From positions 1 through 9,737 of the forward strand of contig JAGLFI010000027.1 of NCBI GenBank assembly GCA_023144585.1: a DNA stretch of 9,737 bases, read 5' to 3'. A model generated the notes under the pieces. The model made no database searches. It was not told where the DNA came from and worked only from the letters and a program-made list of their open reading frames with translations. The translations under genes and the position numbers were made by a program. Of this stretch, positions 1 through 6,225 are shown in pieces (the first letter of the stretch is position 1; each line of letters opens with the position of its first letter). The DNA comes from Desulfobacula sp. Its GTDB lineage: Bacteria; Desulfobacterota; Desulfobacteria; Desulfobacterales; Desulfobacteraceae.

Positions 1-1038
1 GAAGGTGCGGAACAATTGATTAAATCCGCAAAAGAATTCAAAGCCAAACCTCCGGGATCAGTTGATATCCATTATGATGAAACCGGTTTTTTCAGGTATG
101 TCTATGAAGAAGAAAAAGGCGTTCTTGACGGACTCAAAGATTATATGAAAGATATGCCGGCCTATAATCCCAAATTTTTCAGGGTTGCCGAACCAAAAGC
201 GCCAAGGTTCCCGGCAGAAGATCTTTACCGCCTCATACCGTATAACCAGAAACAGATTTATAATTTTAAAGAAATCATCGCCCGTCTTGTTGACGGCAGC
301 GAACACATGGAGTTCAGACCGGACTACGGGCCGGAGATTTATACGGCTCTGGTCAAAATGGATGGTTATCTTGTGGGTATGATCGGCAACAACCAGGGAT
401 GGCTGGGCGAAGATTATCCCGAGTATGCGGATTACGGCGGAATCGGCGGCAAGCTTTATCGCCAGGGCCTGATCAAAATGAATGAATTTATCACCCTTTG
501 CGGGCGGGATCTAATCCCTGTGATTTGGTTCCAGGATACTTCCGGTATTGATGTGGGTGATATTGCTGAAAAGGCAGAACTCCTTGGCCTTGGACAGTCC
601 CTGATCTACTCCATCCAGCAGACAGACGTGCCAATGATGCTGATAACCTTAAGAAAGGGAACTGCAGCAGCTCATTATGTCATGGGTGGCCCAACCGCCA
701 ACCGTCACAATGCATTTACCCTGGGGATAGGAACCACTGAAATTTACGTCATGCACGGTGAAACAGCCGCCGCAGCCAGTTTTTCAAGAAGGCTTGTCAA
801 AGAAAAAGATGCCGGACGTCCCCTTGAACTCATTATTGATAAAATGAATCAGCTGGCCAAGGAATACTATGATAATTCAAGACCGGCCTATTGTGCAAAA
901 TATGGCATGGTGGATGAAGTGGTGAAGATGAACGCGCTGCGTGATTATCTGAAAGCCTTTGCAGGCGCTTCATACCAGAATCCAAAATCCATCTGTCCCC
1001 AGCATCATATGATTACGCCAAGGATAATCAGGGGATAA
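1..1038 (+). CDS. gcdA: Glutaconyl-CoA decarboxylase alpha subunit (carboxyltransferase), 5'-truncated by the window edge
   Basis: The reading frame is open from base 1 to the TAA at 1036-1038, giving 345 residues. A TTG at 16 is not the true start, because the frame runs in from outside the window. The protein matches the C-terminal part of GcdA (about 590 residues in Acidaminococcus), a carboxyltransferase-superfamily enzyme. GcdA moves the carboxyl group of glutaconyl-CoA to biotin in the membrane-bound sodium-pumping decarboxylase, yielding crotonyl-CoA. Visible landmarks, counted from the TTG: the crotonase-like GMIGNNQGWL near 121-130 and the glycine/alanine-rich oxyanion segment GTAAAHYVMGGP near 215-226. 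Non-decarboxylating glutaryl-CoA dehydrogenase plus this decarboxylase is the known lower route of benzoyl-CoA degradation in Desulfococcus, which fits the hydratase 48 bases downstream. Other biotin carboxyltransferase subunits (methylmalonyl- or propionyl-CoA types) are the alternative, but the sequence reads as GcdA. Confidence 0.85.
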   Translation, partial: EGAEQLIKSAKEFKAKPPGSVDIHYDETGFFRYVYEEEKGVLDGLKDYMKDMPAYNPKFFRVAEPKAPRFPAEDLYRLIPYNQKQIYNFKEIIARLVDGSEHMEFRPDYGPEIYTALVKMDGYLVGMIGNNQGWLGEDYPEYADYGGIGGKLYRQGLIKMNEFITLCGRDLIPVIWFQDTSGIDVGDIAEKAELLGLGQSLIYSIQQTDVPMMLITLRKGTAAAHYVMGGPTANRHNAFTLGIGTTEIYVMHGETAAAASFSRRLVKEKDAGRPLELIIDKMNQLAKEYYDNSRPAYCAKYGMVDEVVKMNALRDYLKAFAGASYQNPKSICPQHHMITPRIIRG

Positions 1039-1086
1039 TCAAGAGGATAGGAAAGTTAAACCAATAATTTTACTTAGGAGGCCAAC

Positions 1087-1857
1087 ATGGCAGACCCTGA
1101 ATTTATAAAAATTGAAAATAATGGTCAGGTTGTCAGGATCATTCTTGATCGACCCAAGCACAATGTCCTGGACATCCCCATGATGAACGAACTCAACACA
1201 GAGCTTGAAAAGATTGCGACAGATGATGAGCTCAAATGTGTTGTGATCACGGGTGAAGGCAGAAGCTTTTGTGCCGGCGTGGAAGTGGGAGACCATAAAC
1301 CGGATAATGTAGATGCAATGGTTTCCACATTTAACCAGATTTTCGAGCTGATAAACATGATTGATATCTCCATTATTGCCGCTGTAAATGGTGCATGCCT
1401 GGGTGGCGGCATGGAAGTTGCCATTGCCTGCGATATCGTTATTGCATCTGAAAAAGCAATTCTGGGACAGCCTGAAATCAAACTGGGCTTTTTCCCACCC
1501 TATGCTGCGATAAGATTACCCGAACTTGTGGGACCGGCCAAGGCCATTGAAATTTTGACAACAGGACAAAATTATTCCGCCCAGGAATCCAAAGATCTCG
1601 GATTTGTATCAAAGGTTGCATCAGTGGATGATTTCCAGGCAGTGGTAGATGGTCAGGTGAAACAGATCTGTCATGCAAGTCCCTTGATTATCCGGCTCAA
1701 TAAACGGGCGGTAAAACGCCATATTGGAACCAGTTTTTCTCAGGGCGTGGATCTGGTCAGTAACTATTTCCTTAATACCATGATGAAAACAGAAGATACT
1801 CTTGAGGGTATTGCAAGTTTTGAGGAAAAAAGAAGACCTGCCTGGAAAAATAAATAA
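1087..1857 (+). CDS. bamR: Cyclohexa-1,5-dienecarbonyl-CoA hydratase (Dch/BamR type, crotonase family)
   Basis: A 256-residue cytoplasmic enoyl-CoA hydratase/isomerase-family enzyme. It probably adds water to cyclohexa-1,5-diene-1-carboxyl-CoA, the product of benzoyl-CoA reductase. The crotonase landmarks are present: AGVEVGDH near 63-70 (CoA/oxyanion), NGACLGGGMEVA at 101-112, and the two acid/base glutamates E110 and E130 (GQPEIKLG). Features that separate it from ordinary crotonase and recall dienoyl-CoA hydratases are RPKHNVLDI near the N-terminus, VEVGDHKPD, FFPPYAA after the second glutamate in place of the usual P-x-AGGTQ, and the tail LEGIASFEEKRRPAWKNK. Length is typical (about 250-260). 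The start is fixed by a strong AGGAGG at 1076-1081, five bases before ATG. It follows gcdA by 48 bases in the same direction and is probably the last gene of the operon. A plain crotonase acting on GcdA's product crotonyl-CoA is the main alternative. Confidence 0.75.
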   Translation: MADPEFIKIENNGQVVRIILDRPKHNVLDIPMMNELNTELEKIATDDELKCVVITGEGRSFCAGVEVGDHKPDNVDAMVSTFNQIFELINMIDISIIAAVNGACLGGGMEVAIACDIVIASEKAILGQPEIKLGFFPPYAAIRLPELVGPAKAIEILTTGQNYSAQESKDLGFVSKVASVDDFQAVVDGQVKQICHASPLIIRLNKRAVKRHIGTSFSQGVDLVSNYFLNTMMKTEDTLEGIASFEEKRRPAWKNK

Positions 1858-1898
1858 GCAGTACCTGAATGAAAACCTGAAAATTACTTTGATTCTTA

Positions 1899-1941
1899 CC
1901 ATGGCAAGGGTTAATCACCCCTTGCCATGGTTTTTTCTTTT
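1899..1941 (+). terminator. Rho-independent terminator of the gcdA-bamR operon
   Basis: A perfect 12-bp stem: ccatggcaaggg at 1899-1910 pairs with cccttgccatgg at 1919-1930 around an 8-base loop. It is followed at once by six T, a C and five T. It lies 42 bases after the bamR stop and ends before the next gene's ribosome site, so it separates the aromatic operon from the hydrolase gene. Confidence 0.92.
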
Positions 1942-1970
1942 TCATATAAAATTTTTTCAAAGAGGCAATT

Positions 1971-2534
1971 ATGGCAGAAAAACCAGCATTAATCATCATT
2001 GATATGGTAAAAGATTATTTTCAAGATGACAATCATTATCCCATAACCCCCCTGGCAAGAAAAATCATTCCTCCAACCAATACCCTGATACGGCAATTTC
2101 GTAAAAAAGGATTTCCCGTTATTTTTTCCACCGATGCTTTTAAAGAGGATGATTTTATTTTTAAAGGCAGGATGCATCCCCATGCCATCAGAGGAACAAA
2201 AGGTGCTGAAGTAGTGGAGGATCTGGACATGACACCCGAAGATCTCTGGCTTCCCAAACCAAGGTTTTCAGCTTTTTTTGACACCGGCCTTGAAAAAATA
2301 CTTAAAGATCAACAAATTACCCTTTGCGCGGTTGCCGGAATTGCCACAAACTTCTGTGTCCTGACCACGGTCATGGATGCCCTGTGCCATGATTTCAAGG
2401 CTGTCCTTTTAGAAGACTGCTCTACCGCCTTTTCTGCGCAAATCCATGATCAATGCCTGGATATGTACAGGAGAAATCCTTTATACCCGCTTTTCAGAGT
2501 TATGACATCAGAAGAGCTTGCATCTGAATTATAA
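1971..2534 (+). CDS. Isochorismatase-family cysteine hydrolase
   Basis: A 187-residue alpha/beta hydrolase of the isochorismatase/nicotinamidase superfamily, cytoplasmic. The family triad is visible: D11 (LIIIDMV), K96 (LPKPRFSAF) and nucleophile C129 in GIATNFCV, with the cis-peptide segment just before the Cys. MHPHAIRGTKGAE at 68-80 resembles the nicotinamidase stretch that carries a metal-binding His. However, the D-x-H metal pair usual in nicotinamidases reads D55-A-F57, so one ligand is lost. This argues against a standard PncA nicotinamidase. The substrate cannot be named: amidase, N-carbamoyl hydrolase and isochorismatase-like activities all occur in this family. ATG is preceded by AGAGG at 1961-1965. 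It follows the terminator directly and appears to be a single-gene unit; no convincing promoter was found. Confidence 0.85.
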   Translation: MAEKPALIIIDMVKDYFQDDNHYPITPLARKIIPPTNTLIRQFRKKGFPVIFSTDAFKEDDFIFKGRMHPHAIRGTKGAEVVEDLDMTPEDLWLPKPRFSAFFDTGLEKILKDQQITLCAVAGIATNFCVLTTVMDALCHDFKAVLLEDCSTAFSAQIHDQCLDMYRRNPLYPLFRVMTSEELASEL

Positions 2535-2579
2535 AAAAAAATTAGATATAAATACGTTGGTATCAAAGACAACTTTCAT
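2529..2579 (-). pseudogene. Remnant of a PIN-domain (VapC-like) toxin, N-terminus only
   Basis: Read on the minus strand from ATG at 2577-2579, the frame gives MKVVFDTNVFISNFF plus one residue, then TAA at 2529-2531. The D-T-N-V-F-I-S run is the classic opening of PIN-domain RNases: the Asp is the first metal-binding acid, and the pattern is usual for the COG1569/VapC group. A working PIN protein needs about 130 residues. This one runs into the 3' end of the hydrolase gene and stops, so it is a remnant. Upstream on the same strand a short frame ends in TGA overlapping this ATG (ATGA), as in antitoxin-toxin operons. The match is only 15 residues, so chance cannot be fully excluded, though the motif is unusually good. 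Confidence 0.55.
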
Positions 2580-2703
2580 TCCATTTTCCCGCGAGCAGTT
2601 ACGGTGGATCCCAAAACCTGAACAGGTTCACAGCTGAAATAAGCTCTAAATATTTTTAAAATGATCAGCGTCAGTTATAATACCCACCCATTAGGCCGCC
2701 GAG

Positions 2704-2731
2704 AATGCGGTGCGCTGGTCAGCACCGCATT
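2704..2731. repeat. GC-rich 10-bp hairpin upstream of the TA operon
   Basis: aatgcggtgc at 2704-2713 is the exact reverse complement of gcaccgcatt at 2722-2731, with an 8-base loop. An alternative inner stem gctg/cagc also forms. There is no T-run on either side, so it is not a normal intrinsic terminator. It stands out as GC-rich in AT-rich DNA and may be a leftover of an inserted element. Confidence 0.6.
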
Positions 2732-2752
2732 AAAATCATAACACAAAAAATA

Positions 2753-2794
2753 GTTCCCAAATAAAATTTTATTTTTTATTCCTTATTTGGGAAC
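2753..2794. promoter_or_regulatory. Probable HigBA operator (12-bp inverted repeat)
   Basis: gttcccaaataa at 2753-2764 and ttatttgggaac at 2783-2794 are perfect reverse complements around an 18-base AT-only centre apart from its last two bases. A third partial copy of the right arm, tagggaac at 2813-2820, lies inside the promoter spacer. Repeated half-sites over and just before the promoter are expected for autorepression by a HigA-type HTH antitoxin. Assignment to this protein is inference from position. Confidence 0.6.
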
Positions 2795-2801
2795 TTTTCT
2801 C

Positions 2802-2830
2802 TTGACATTAAATAGGGAACATATTATTAG
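2802..2830 (+). promoter_or_regulatory. Sigma-70 promoter of the higB-higA/immA operon
   Basis: A perfect -35 TTGACA (2802-2807) is followed after 17 bases by TATTAG (2825-2830). An overlapping TATTAT at 2822-2827 would give a short 14-base spacer. The spacer contains a GGGAAC operator half-site. Transcription would begin near 2836-2837, essentially at the higB ATG. Confidence 0.6.
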
Positions 2831-2836
2831 TAAGTT

Positions 2837-3136
2837 ATGCATGTAATAGCCAGGCCTCAATTGATAAGATTTTACCAGCGGGAAGGATGCAAGGATGCTA
2901 AAGGTTCTATTGATGCATGGTGGCATGAAACAAAAAAGGCCAATTGGCAATCATGGACAGAAATAAAAGTGCAATATGGTTCAGCCAGTATTTTAAAGGA
3001 TAACCGTGTTGTATTTAATTTAGGAGGAAACAAATACCGCCTGGTAGTAAAAATTAACTTCCCAACACAAACAGTTTTTATACGGTTTGTGGGAACCCAT
3101 AAGGAGTATGATAAAATTAATGCGGAGGAAATATAA
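2837..3136 (+). CDS. higB: HigB-family type II toxin (mRNA interferase)
   Basis: 99 residues, the normal size of HigB_toxin-family members of the RelE/ParE superfamily, which cut mRNA on the ribosome. Family landmarks run through the whole protein: an N-terminal helix with IARPQLIRFYQRE, A-W-W-H-E-T-K-K-A near 27-35, then NRVVFNLGGNKYRLVVKI and the closing VFIRFVGTHKEYDKI. The arrangement is toxin first and antitoxin second, as in classical higBA. The stop overlaps the next start by one base (TAATG), so translation is coupled. An in-frame TAA at 2831-2833 leaves ATG 2837 as the only possible start. No Shine-Dalgarno is visible and the promoter points to a leaderless message, which would keep toxin output low. 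Cytoplasmic. Confidence 0.9.
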   Translation: MHVIARPQLIRFYQREGCKDAKGSIDAWWHETKKANWQSWTEIKVQYGSASILKDNRVVFNLGGNKYRLVVKINFPTQTVFIRFVGTHKEYDKINAEEI

Positions 3137-4347
3137 TGATTAATAAACTTATAAAAACAGAAAAAGACTATAACTTAGTTCTTTCCCGCATTGAGGACCT
3201 AATGGATGCCGAATCAAACACACCTGAAGCGGAAGAACTTGAACTACTTGCTACACTCGTTGAACTTTATGAAGATGAACATTATTCAATAGATTTGCCT
3301 GATCCTATAGATGCAATCAAATTCAGAATGGAACAGTTAGGAATCAATCAGCAAGGATTGGTGCCTTTTATTGGCAGCAGGAGCAAAGTATCAGAGGTGC
3401 TCAATAAAAAAAGGCCATTAACTCTATCAATGATGCGTTCTCTTCATCTGAATTTTGAAATACCCGCTGAAATTTTTCTACAAAAAGCAGGGGCTAATTT
3501 CCCCAAGGCTATACCCAATATTGAATGGCATCTCTTTCCATTGAAAGAGATGTCAAAAAGAGGATGGATTAATAAAATAACAAATTTAAAAGATTCAGCT
3601 GAAGAGAGTATGCGTGGTTTTATTAATGCCTGCTGTCCAAGTGGAGAAAAGATTGAAGCATGTTTTAGAGAAAATTTTGGTAACCGAATTAATGCCAGAA
3701 CAGATACCTATGCACTCAATGCTTGGTGTATGAGAATCATGGCCCTTGCCCAGAAGAACAAAATTCAAAGAAAGTTTAATCATGAAAACTTCACATCGGA
3801 CAGTCTAAAAGAAATTGCCAAGTTAAGTTTTTTTGAAAAAGGCCCACTTCTTGCCCGAGAATTTCTGGAAAAACATGGAATTCATCTTATCATCGAACGT
3901 CATCTTTCAAAAACATATTTAGATGGCGCTGCACTATTCCTTGAAGACTCAATACCTGTTGTAGGATTAACTCTTAGATATGACAGGATTGACAATTTTT
4001 GGTTTTGCCTTCTTCATGAATTGGCCCATATTGTATTGCATATTGGGAAAGAAAATAAAAACCTATTTGTAGATGATATGGATGTAAGGATTCCTGGCAA
4101 AGGAAAGCAAAATGATATTGAAAACGAAGCAGATAGTCTTGCTATGGAATCTTTAATACCAAATGACACATGGTCTTCATCTGTTGCAAAATTAAATCCT
4201 ACAAAAAAAAACGTACTTGAGTTATCTGATAATCTTAAGATTCATCCAGCTTGTGTTGCTGGCCGAATTCAATTTGAACAAAATAACTTTAAATTGCTAT
4301 CTAAATTGGTAAGGGAAAATAAAATTCGAAATTTTTTTGAGGTCTGA
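3136..4347 (+). CDS. HigA-type antitoxin fused to an ImmA/IrrE zinc metallopeptidase
   Basis: 403 residues with two recognisable parts. Residues 1-120 match a complete HigA antitoxin of the COG5499 kind: an acidic N-terminal helix region (TPEAEELELLATLVELYE), then the helix-turn-helix GINQQGLVPFIGSRSKVSEVLNKKR cut here at about 69-93. HigA alone is usually about 120-140 residues. After a roughly 110-residue middle region comes an ImmA/IrrE (COG2856) protease domain, about 230-380. It has the zinc motif HELAH at 294-298, the downstream acid in ENEADSLAMESLIP (probably E331) and the family-typical ending HPACVAGRIQF. It should bind HigB and the operator through the first part, while the protease might cleave the antitoxin or a repressor under stress; that mechanism is inference. 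AGGA at 3126-3129 precedes the ATG. Coding DNA looks more AT-rich than the flanking metabolic genes, suggesting transfer. Confidence 0.88.
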   Translation: MINKLIKTEKDYNLVLSRIEDLMDAESNTPEAEELELLATLVELYEDEHYSIDLPDPIDAIKFRMEQLGINQQGLVPFIGSRSKVSEVLNKKRPLTLSMMRSLHLNFEIPAEIFLQKAGANFPKAIPNIEWHLFPLKEMSKRGWINKITNLKDSAEESMRGFINACCPSGEKIEACFRENFGNRINARTDTYALNAWCMRIMALAQKNKIQRKFNHENFTSDSLKEIAKLSFFEKGPLLAREFLEKHGIHLIIERHLSKTYLDGAALFLEDSIPVVGLTLRYDRIDNFWFCLLHELAHIVLHIGKENKNLFVDDMDVRIPGKGKQNDIENEADSLAMESLIPNDTWSSSVAKLNPTKKNVLELSDNLKIHPACVAGRIQFEQNNFKLLSKLVRENKIRNFFEV

Positions 4348-4351
4348 TTTT

Positions 4352-4858
4352 TTAAAAGAATATCTTCAAACAGATAGAAACTTTTATGATTGGCAAGAAT
4401 ACATAACTTGCTACACTCTCCCAGAAATCACGTGCTATTTCTTTAATGGTTTTAATCAGGTCTTTACTGATACGGGTACTTTTAGGTTCAGTCGGCACAA
4501 AAGCAAACGGCTGAATTTCGCCGCCGCTCTTAAGCGCAAATCCCATGGAACACATATCATATAGCGGCAGCAACCTGAACACTCCCCCCTCTATTGACAG
4601 GCTCAGATTACCTAAATGTATATCCATATTGTTGATAAGACGGCCAAAATACCATAAAGATTCTGCAGTAAAAACATCCTGCTCACTAATCATTTTTTTT
4701 CTGAACAGTGTATTCAAGACTTGTGGCCAATTGTTACCTAATCCAGTAAACTCAGCATCAATAGACTGAAGTGAAATCATTGACTTTCTTCCATATTATT
4801 CGGATCTGTCAAATCGCCGGGTCTCCCAAAAGAGTCTTTCTCTCATTTCGATAAGCAT
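4352..4858 (-). pseudogene. Decayed HipA/YjjJ-like serine/threonine kinase toxin, with internal TAA
   Basis: The intact part is 142 codons from ATG 4780 to the stop at 4352. It matches the C-terminal kinase core of HipA-family toxins, closest in feel to YjjJ: SLQSIDAEFTG, then FGRLINNMDIHLGNLSL with catalytic-loop residues N51, D53, H55 and N58, and PLYDM with the metal-binding D75. Reading upstream in the same frame through TAA at 4796-4798 gives MRERLFWETRRFDRSE, the normal HipA segment just before. The TAA therefore sits where homologs have an ordinary residue, and a single GAA to TAA change would explain it. The N-terminal domain and ATP-binding loop are missing, and the frame merges into the end of the MFS gene near 4884. 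The last 20 or so residues (after ARDFWESVAS) do not look like HipA and may be shifted. It ends four bases from the convergent protease-fusion gene. Confidence 0.8.
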
Positions 4859-4883
4859 GGCTTTTTTTAAACGTTGTCCCGGA

Positions 4884-6218
4884 TTATCTTTGCTGAGGGG
4901 GCGATGACGGTTTTCTCAACCAAAGAACATATATTATCAATAAAATAAAGAACCAGACAATAAAGGTGATGGGGAACCCGGAAAAGGTGTCTATAAAAAC
5001 TGTATTTTCAATATCTTCTGAAGTAAGACCCTGTTTTTTAATTTTTAAGAGAAGAGCATAGAGAATACCCAAGACACCATAGGAAATGTTATAGGCAAGG
5101 CCTTTAAAGCTTAAGACGGTTGCTCTCTGGTTCGAGGATGTGATCTGGTTGATATAAAAGCTGACAAAGAAACCAGTAAAGTACATGGCGCTGAAAGTAA
5201 TCAAAGCAGGGATTAAGCCGGTATAAGGCCAGAAAAAACTCATGGTGATAAGGCCTGTTGCGGTTAAAAAGGTTGTAATCCAGAGGGCATGGGAGGGGGA
5301 ATGGTTTTCTGCAATCTTTTTGGCTATTTTGGGAATCACAAGTCCGAACATGGCAACAAAAGATCCAATGATGCCAAAAGTGGATTCAGGCAGTTCAATC
5401 ATCCTGTAGTACTGGCTGGACAGGGTGATGACCATTCTGATAATACCGTCAAACAGCATGCCGAAAAGTATGACTGACAGGGCAAAGGGGGTTTTAAAAA
5501 TCCAGAGGCCTGCCTTAAGTGTCAGACTGAAGGCCTGACGGACCTGTTTTGTTTTTATGTCAGCCGCTGCCGGACCGGAATCCGGATCTTCCATTTTTAA
5601 AGTTGTGATAAAGGCGCAGATTGCCAGGATAAAGGTAAGGTATAAGGGAAACCGCATGGTGGTTTCCTGGGTAAAGGATATGGTGAGGTCGAAAAATCGG
5701 CAAATTCTTTCAAGCAGAATGGGATCATAAATGGCGGCACCCACACTCATGGCAATAATAAATCCGATGGATTGAAACCGCATTAAGACTTCCAGCACTC
5801 TGCCCCACTGGTCAGGGTCTCCTTGTGTGGTCAGGGAATCATAGGCAATGGCTTCATCGGCCCCGCTGGCAGCAGCTTCTGCAAGGCCGCTTAAAACACG
5901 ATTGACCAGGAAAACAAAAAAAATAATGGAAGGATTGGTTTTGGGGATAAAACTGATGATGCCGATCTCAATCATCATGATGGATGTGGCAAAAACCAGC
6001 AGTCGTTTTCTTCCAATGATATCGGCAAGGGCACCGGAAGGAACTTCGGCAAGGACGATGGTGGCGGCCCAGACAGCATTGAGGATGGAAAACTGGGCCA
6101 CGGTCAGACCGAAATCAAGGAACAGGATGGTAAAGACCGGGTAGTAGAACCTTGAATTCAAAAAGACCTTAAATGCAATAAACAACCGGATATTTGGGAT
6201 GGAAAATGTCGGTGTCAA
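4884..6218 (-). CDS. MFS transporter
   Basis: A 444-residue integral inner-membrane protein with about 12 hydrophobic segments. It belongs to the major facilitator superfamily, of unknown substrate. The MFS loop 2-3 signature is clear at 62-72: G-A-L-A-D-I-I-G-R-K-R. NRVLSGLAEAAASGADEAIAYD near 106-127 (two conserved stretches) is typical of a prokaryotic MFS group often annotated as drug or sugar transporters. A soluble loop lies near 208-225 (MEDPDSGPAAADIKTK is part of it) between the two six-helix halves. The start is TTG at 6216-6218, because an in-frame TGA lies a few codons upstream and no ATG or GTG fits. It has little Shine-Dalgarno and lies only 7 bases after the CBS gene stop, so translation is probably coupled to that gene. 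Length is normal for the superfamily. Confidence 0.85.
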   Translation of the reverse strand: MTPTFSIPNIRLFIAFKVFLNSRFYYPVFTILFLDFGLTVAQFSILNAVWAATIVLAEVPSGALADIIGRKRLLVFATSIMMIEIGIISFIPKTNPSIIFFVFLVNRVLSGLAEAAASGADEAIAYDSLTTQGDPDQWGRVLEVLMRFQSIGFIIAMSVGAAIYDPILLERICRFFDLTISFTQETTMRFPLYLTFILAICAFITTLKMEDPDSGPAAADIKTKQVRQAFSLTLKAGLWIFKTPFALSVILFGMLFDGIIRMVITLSSQYYRMIELPESTFGIIGSFVAMFGLVIPKIAKKIAENHSPSHALWITTFLTATGLITMSFFWPYTGLIPALITFSAMYFTGFFVSFYINQITSSNQRATVLSFKGLAYNISYGVLGILYALLLKIKKQGLTSEDIENTVFIDTFSGFPITFIVWFFILLIIYVLWLRKPSSPPQQR

Positions 6219-6225
6219 TGGTGGT

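Larger units (their letters stand above)
2535..2836. other. 302-base intergenic region between the hydrolase and higB
   Basis: The region holds the start of a PIN-domain toxin remnant (minus strand, to 2579), a 10-bp GC-rich hairpin (2704-2731), a 12-bp inverted repeat (2753-2794) and the higB promoter (2802-2830). Between 2580 and 2703 there is no convincing gene. A 35-codon minus-strand frame ending at 2576 overlaps the PIN start in the ATGA manner and could be an antitoxin tail, but it is too short to assign. Confidence 0.7.

Noticed and set aside
1889..1917. TTGATT and TAATCA with 17-base spacing as a promoter for the hydrolase
   Set aside because: It lies within the terminator stem and the -10 match is poor; likely coincidence in AT-rich DNA.
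2615..2630. Overlapping palindromes aacctg/caggtt and tgaac/gttca as a LexA-type box
   Set aside because: Spacing does not match a known SOS box and no suitable gene follows within reach.
2640..2690. A minus-strand stretch reading WVGIITDADHFKNI, like the end of a CBS domain
   Set aside because: Stops flank it closely on both sides and no other CBS sequence is nearby; probably chance.
2704..2731. The GC-rich hairpin as a terminator or an integron attC site
   Set aside because: No T-run follows on either strand, and no attC core boxes could be recognised.
4796..4798. Recoding of the HipA internal stop, by analogy with the permease
   Set aside because: The codon is TAA, which is not used for selenocysteine or pyrrolysine, and the N-terminal domain is missing anyway.
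5848..6144. Plus-strand open frames inside the MFS gene
   Set aside because: They lie antisense to a well-supported gene and show no family motifs or ribosome sites.
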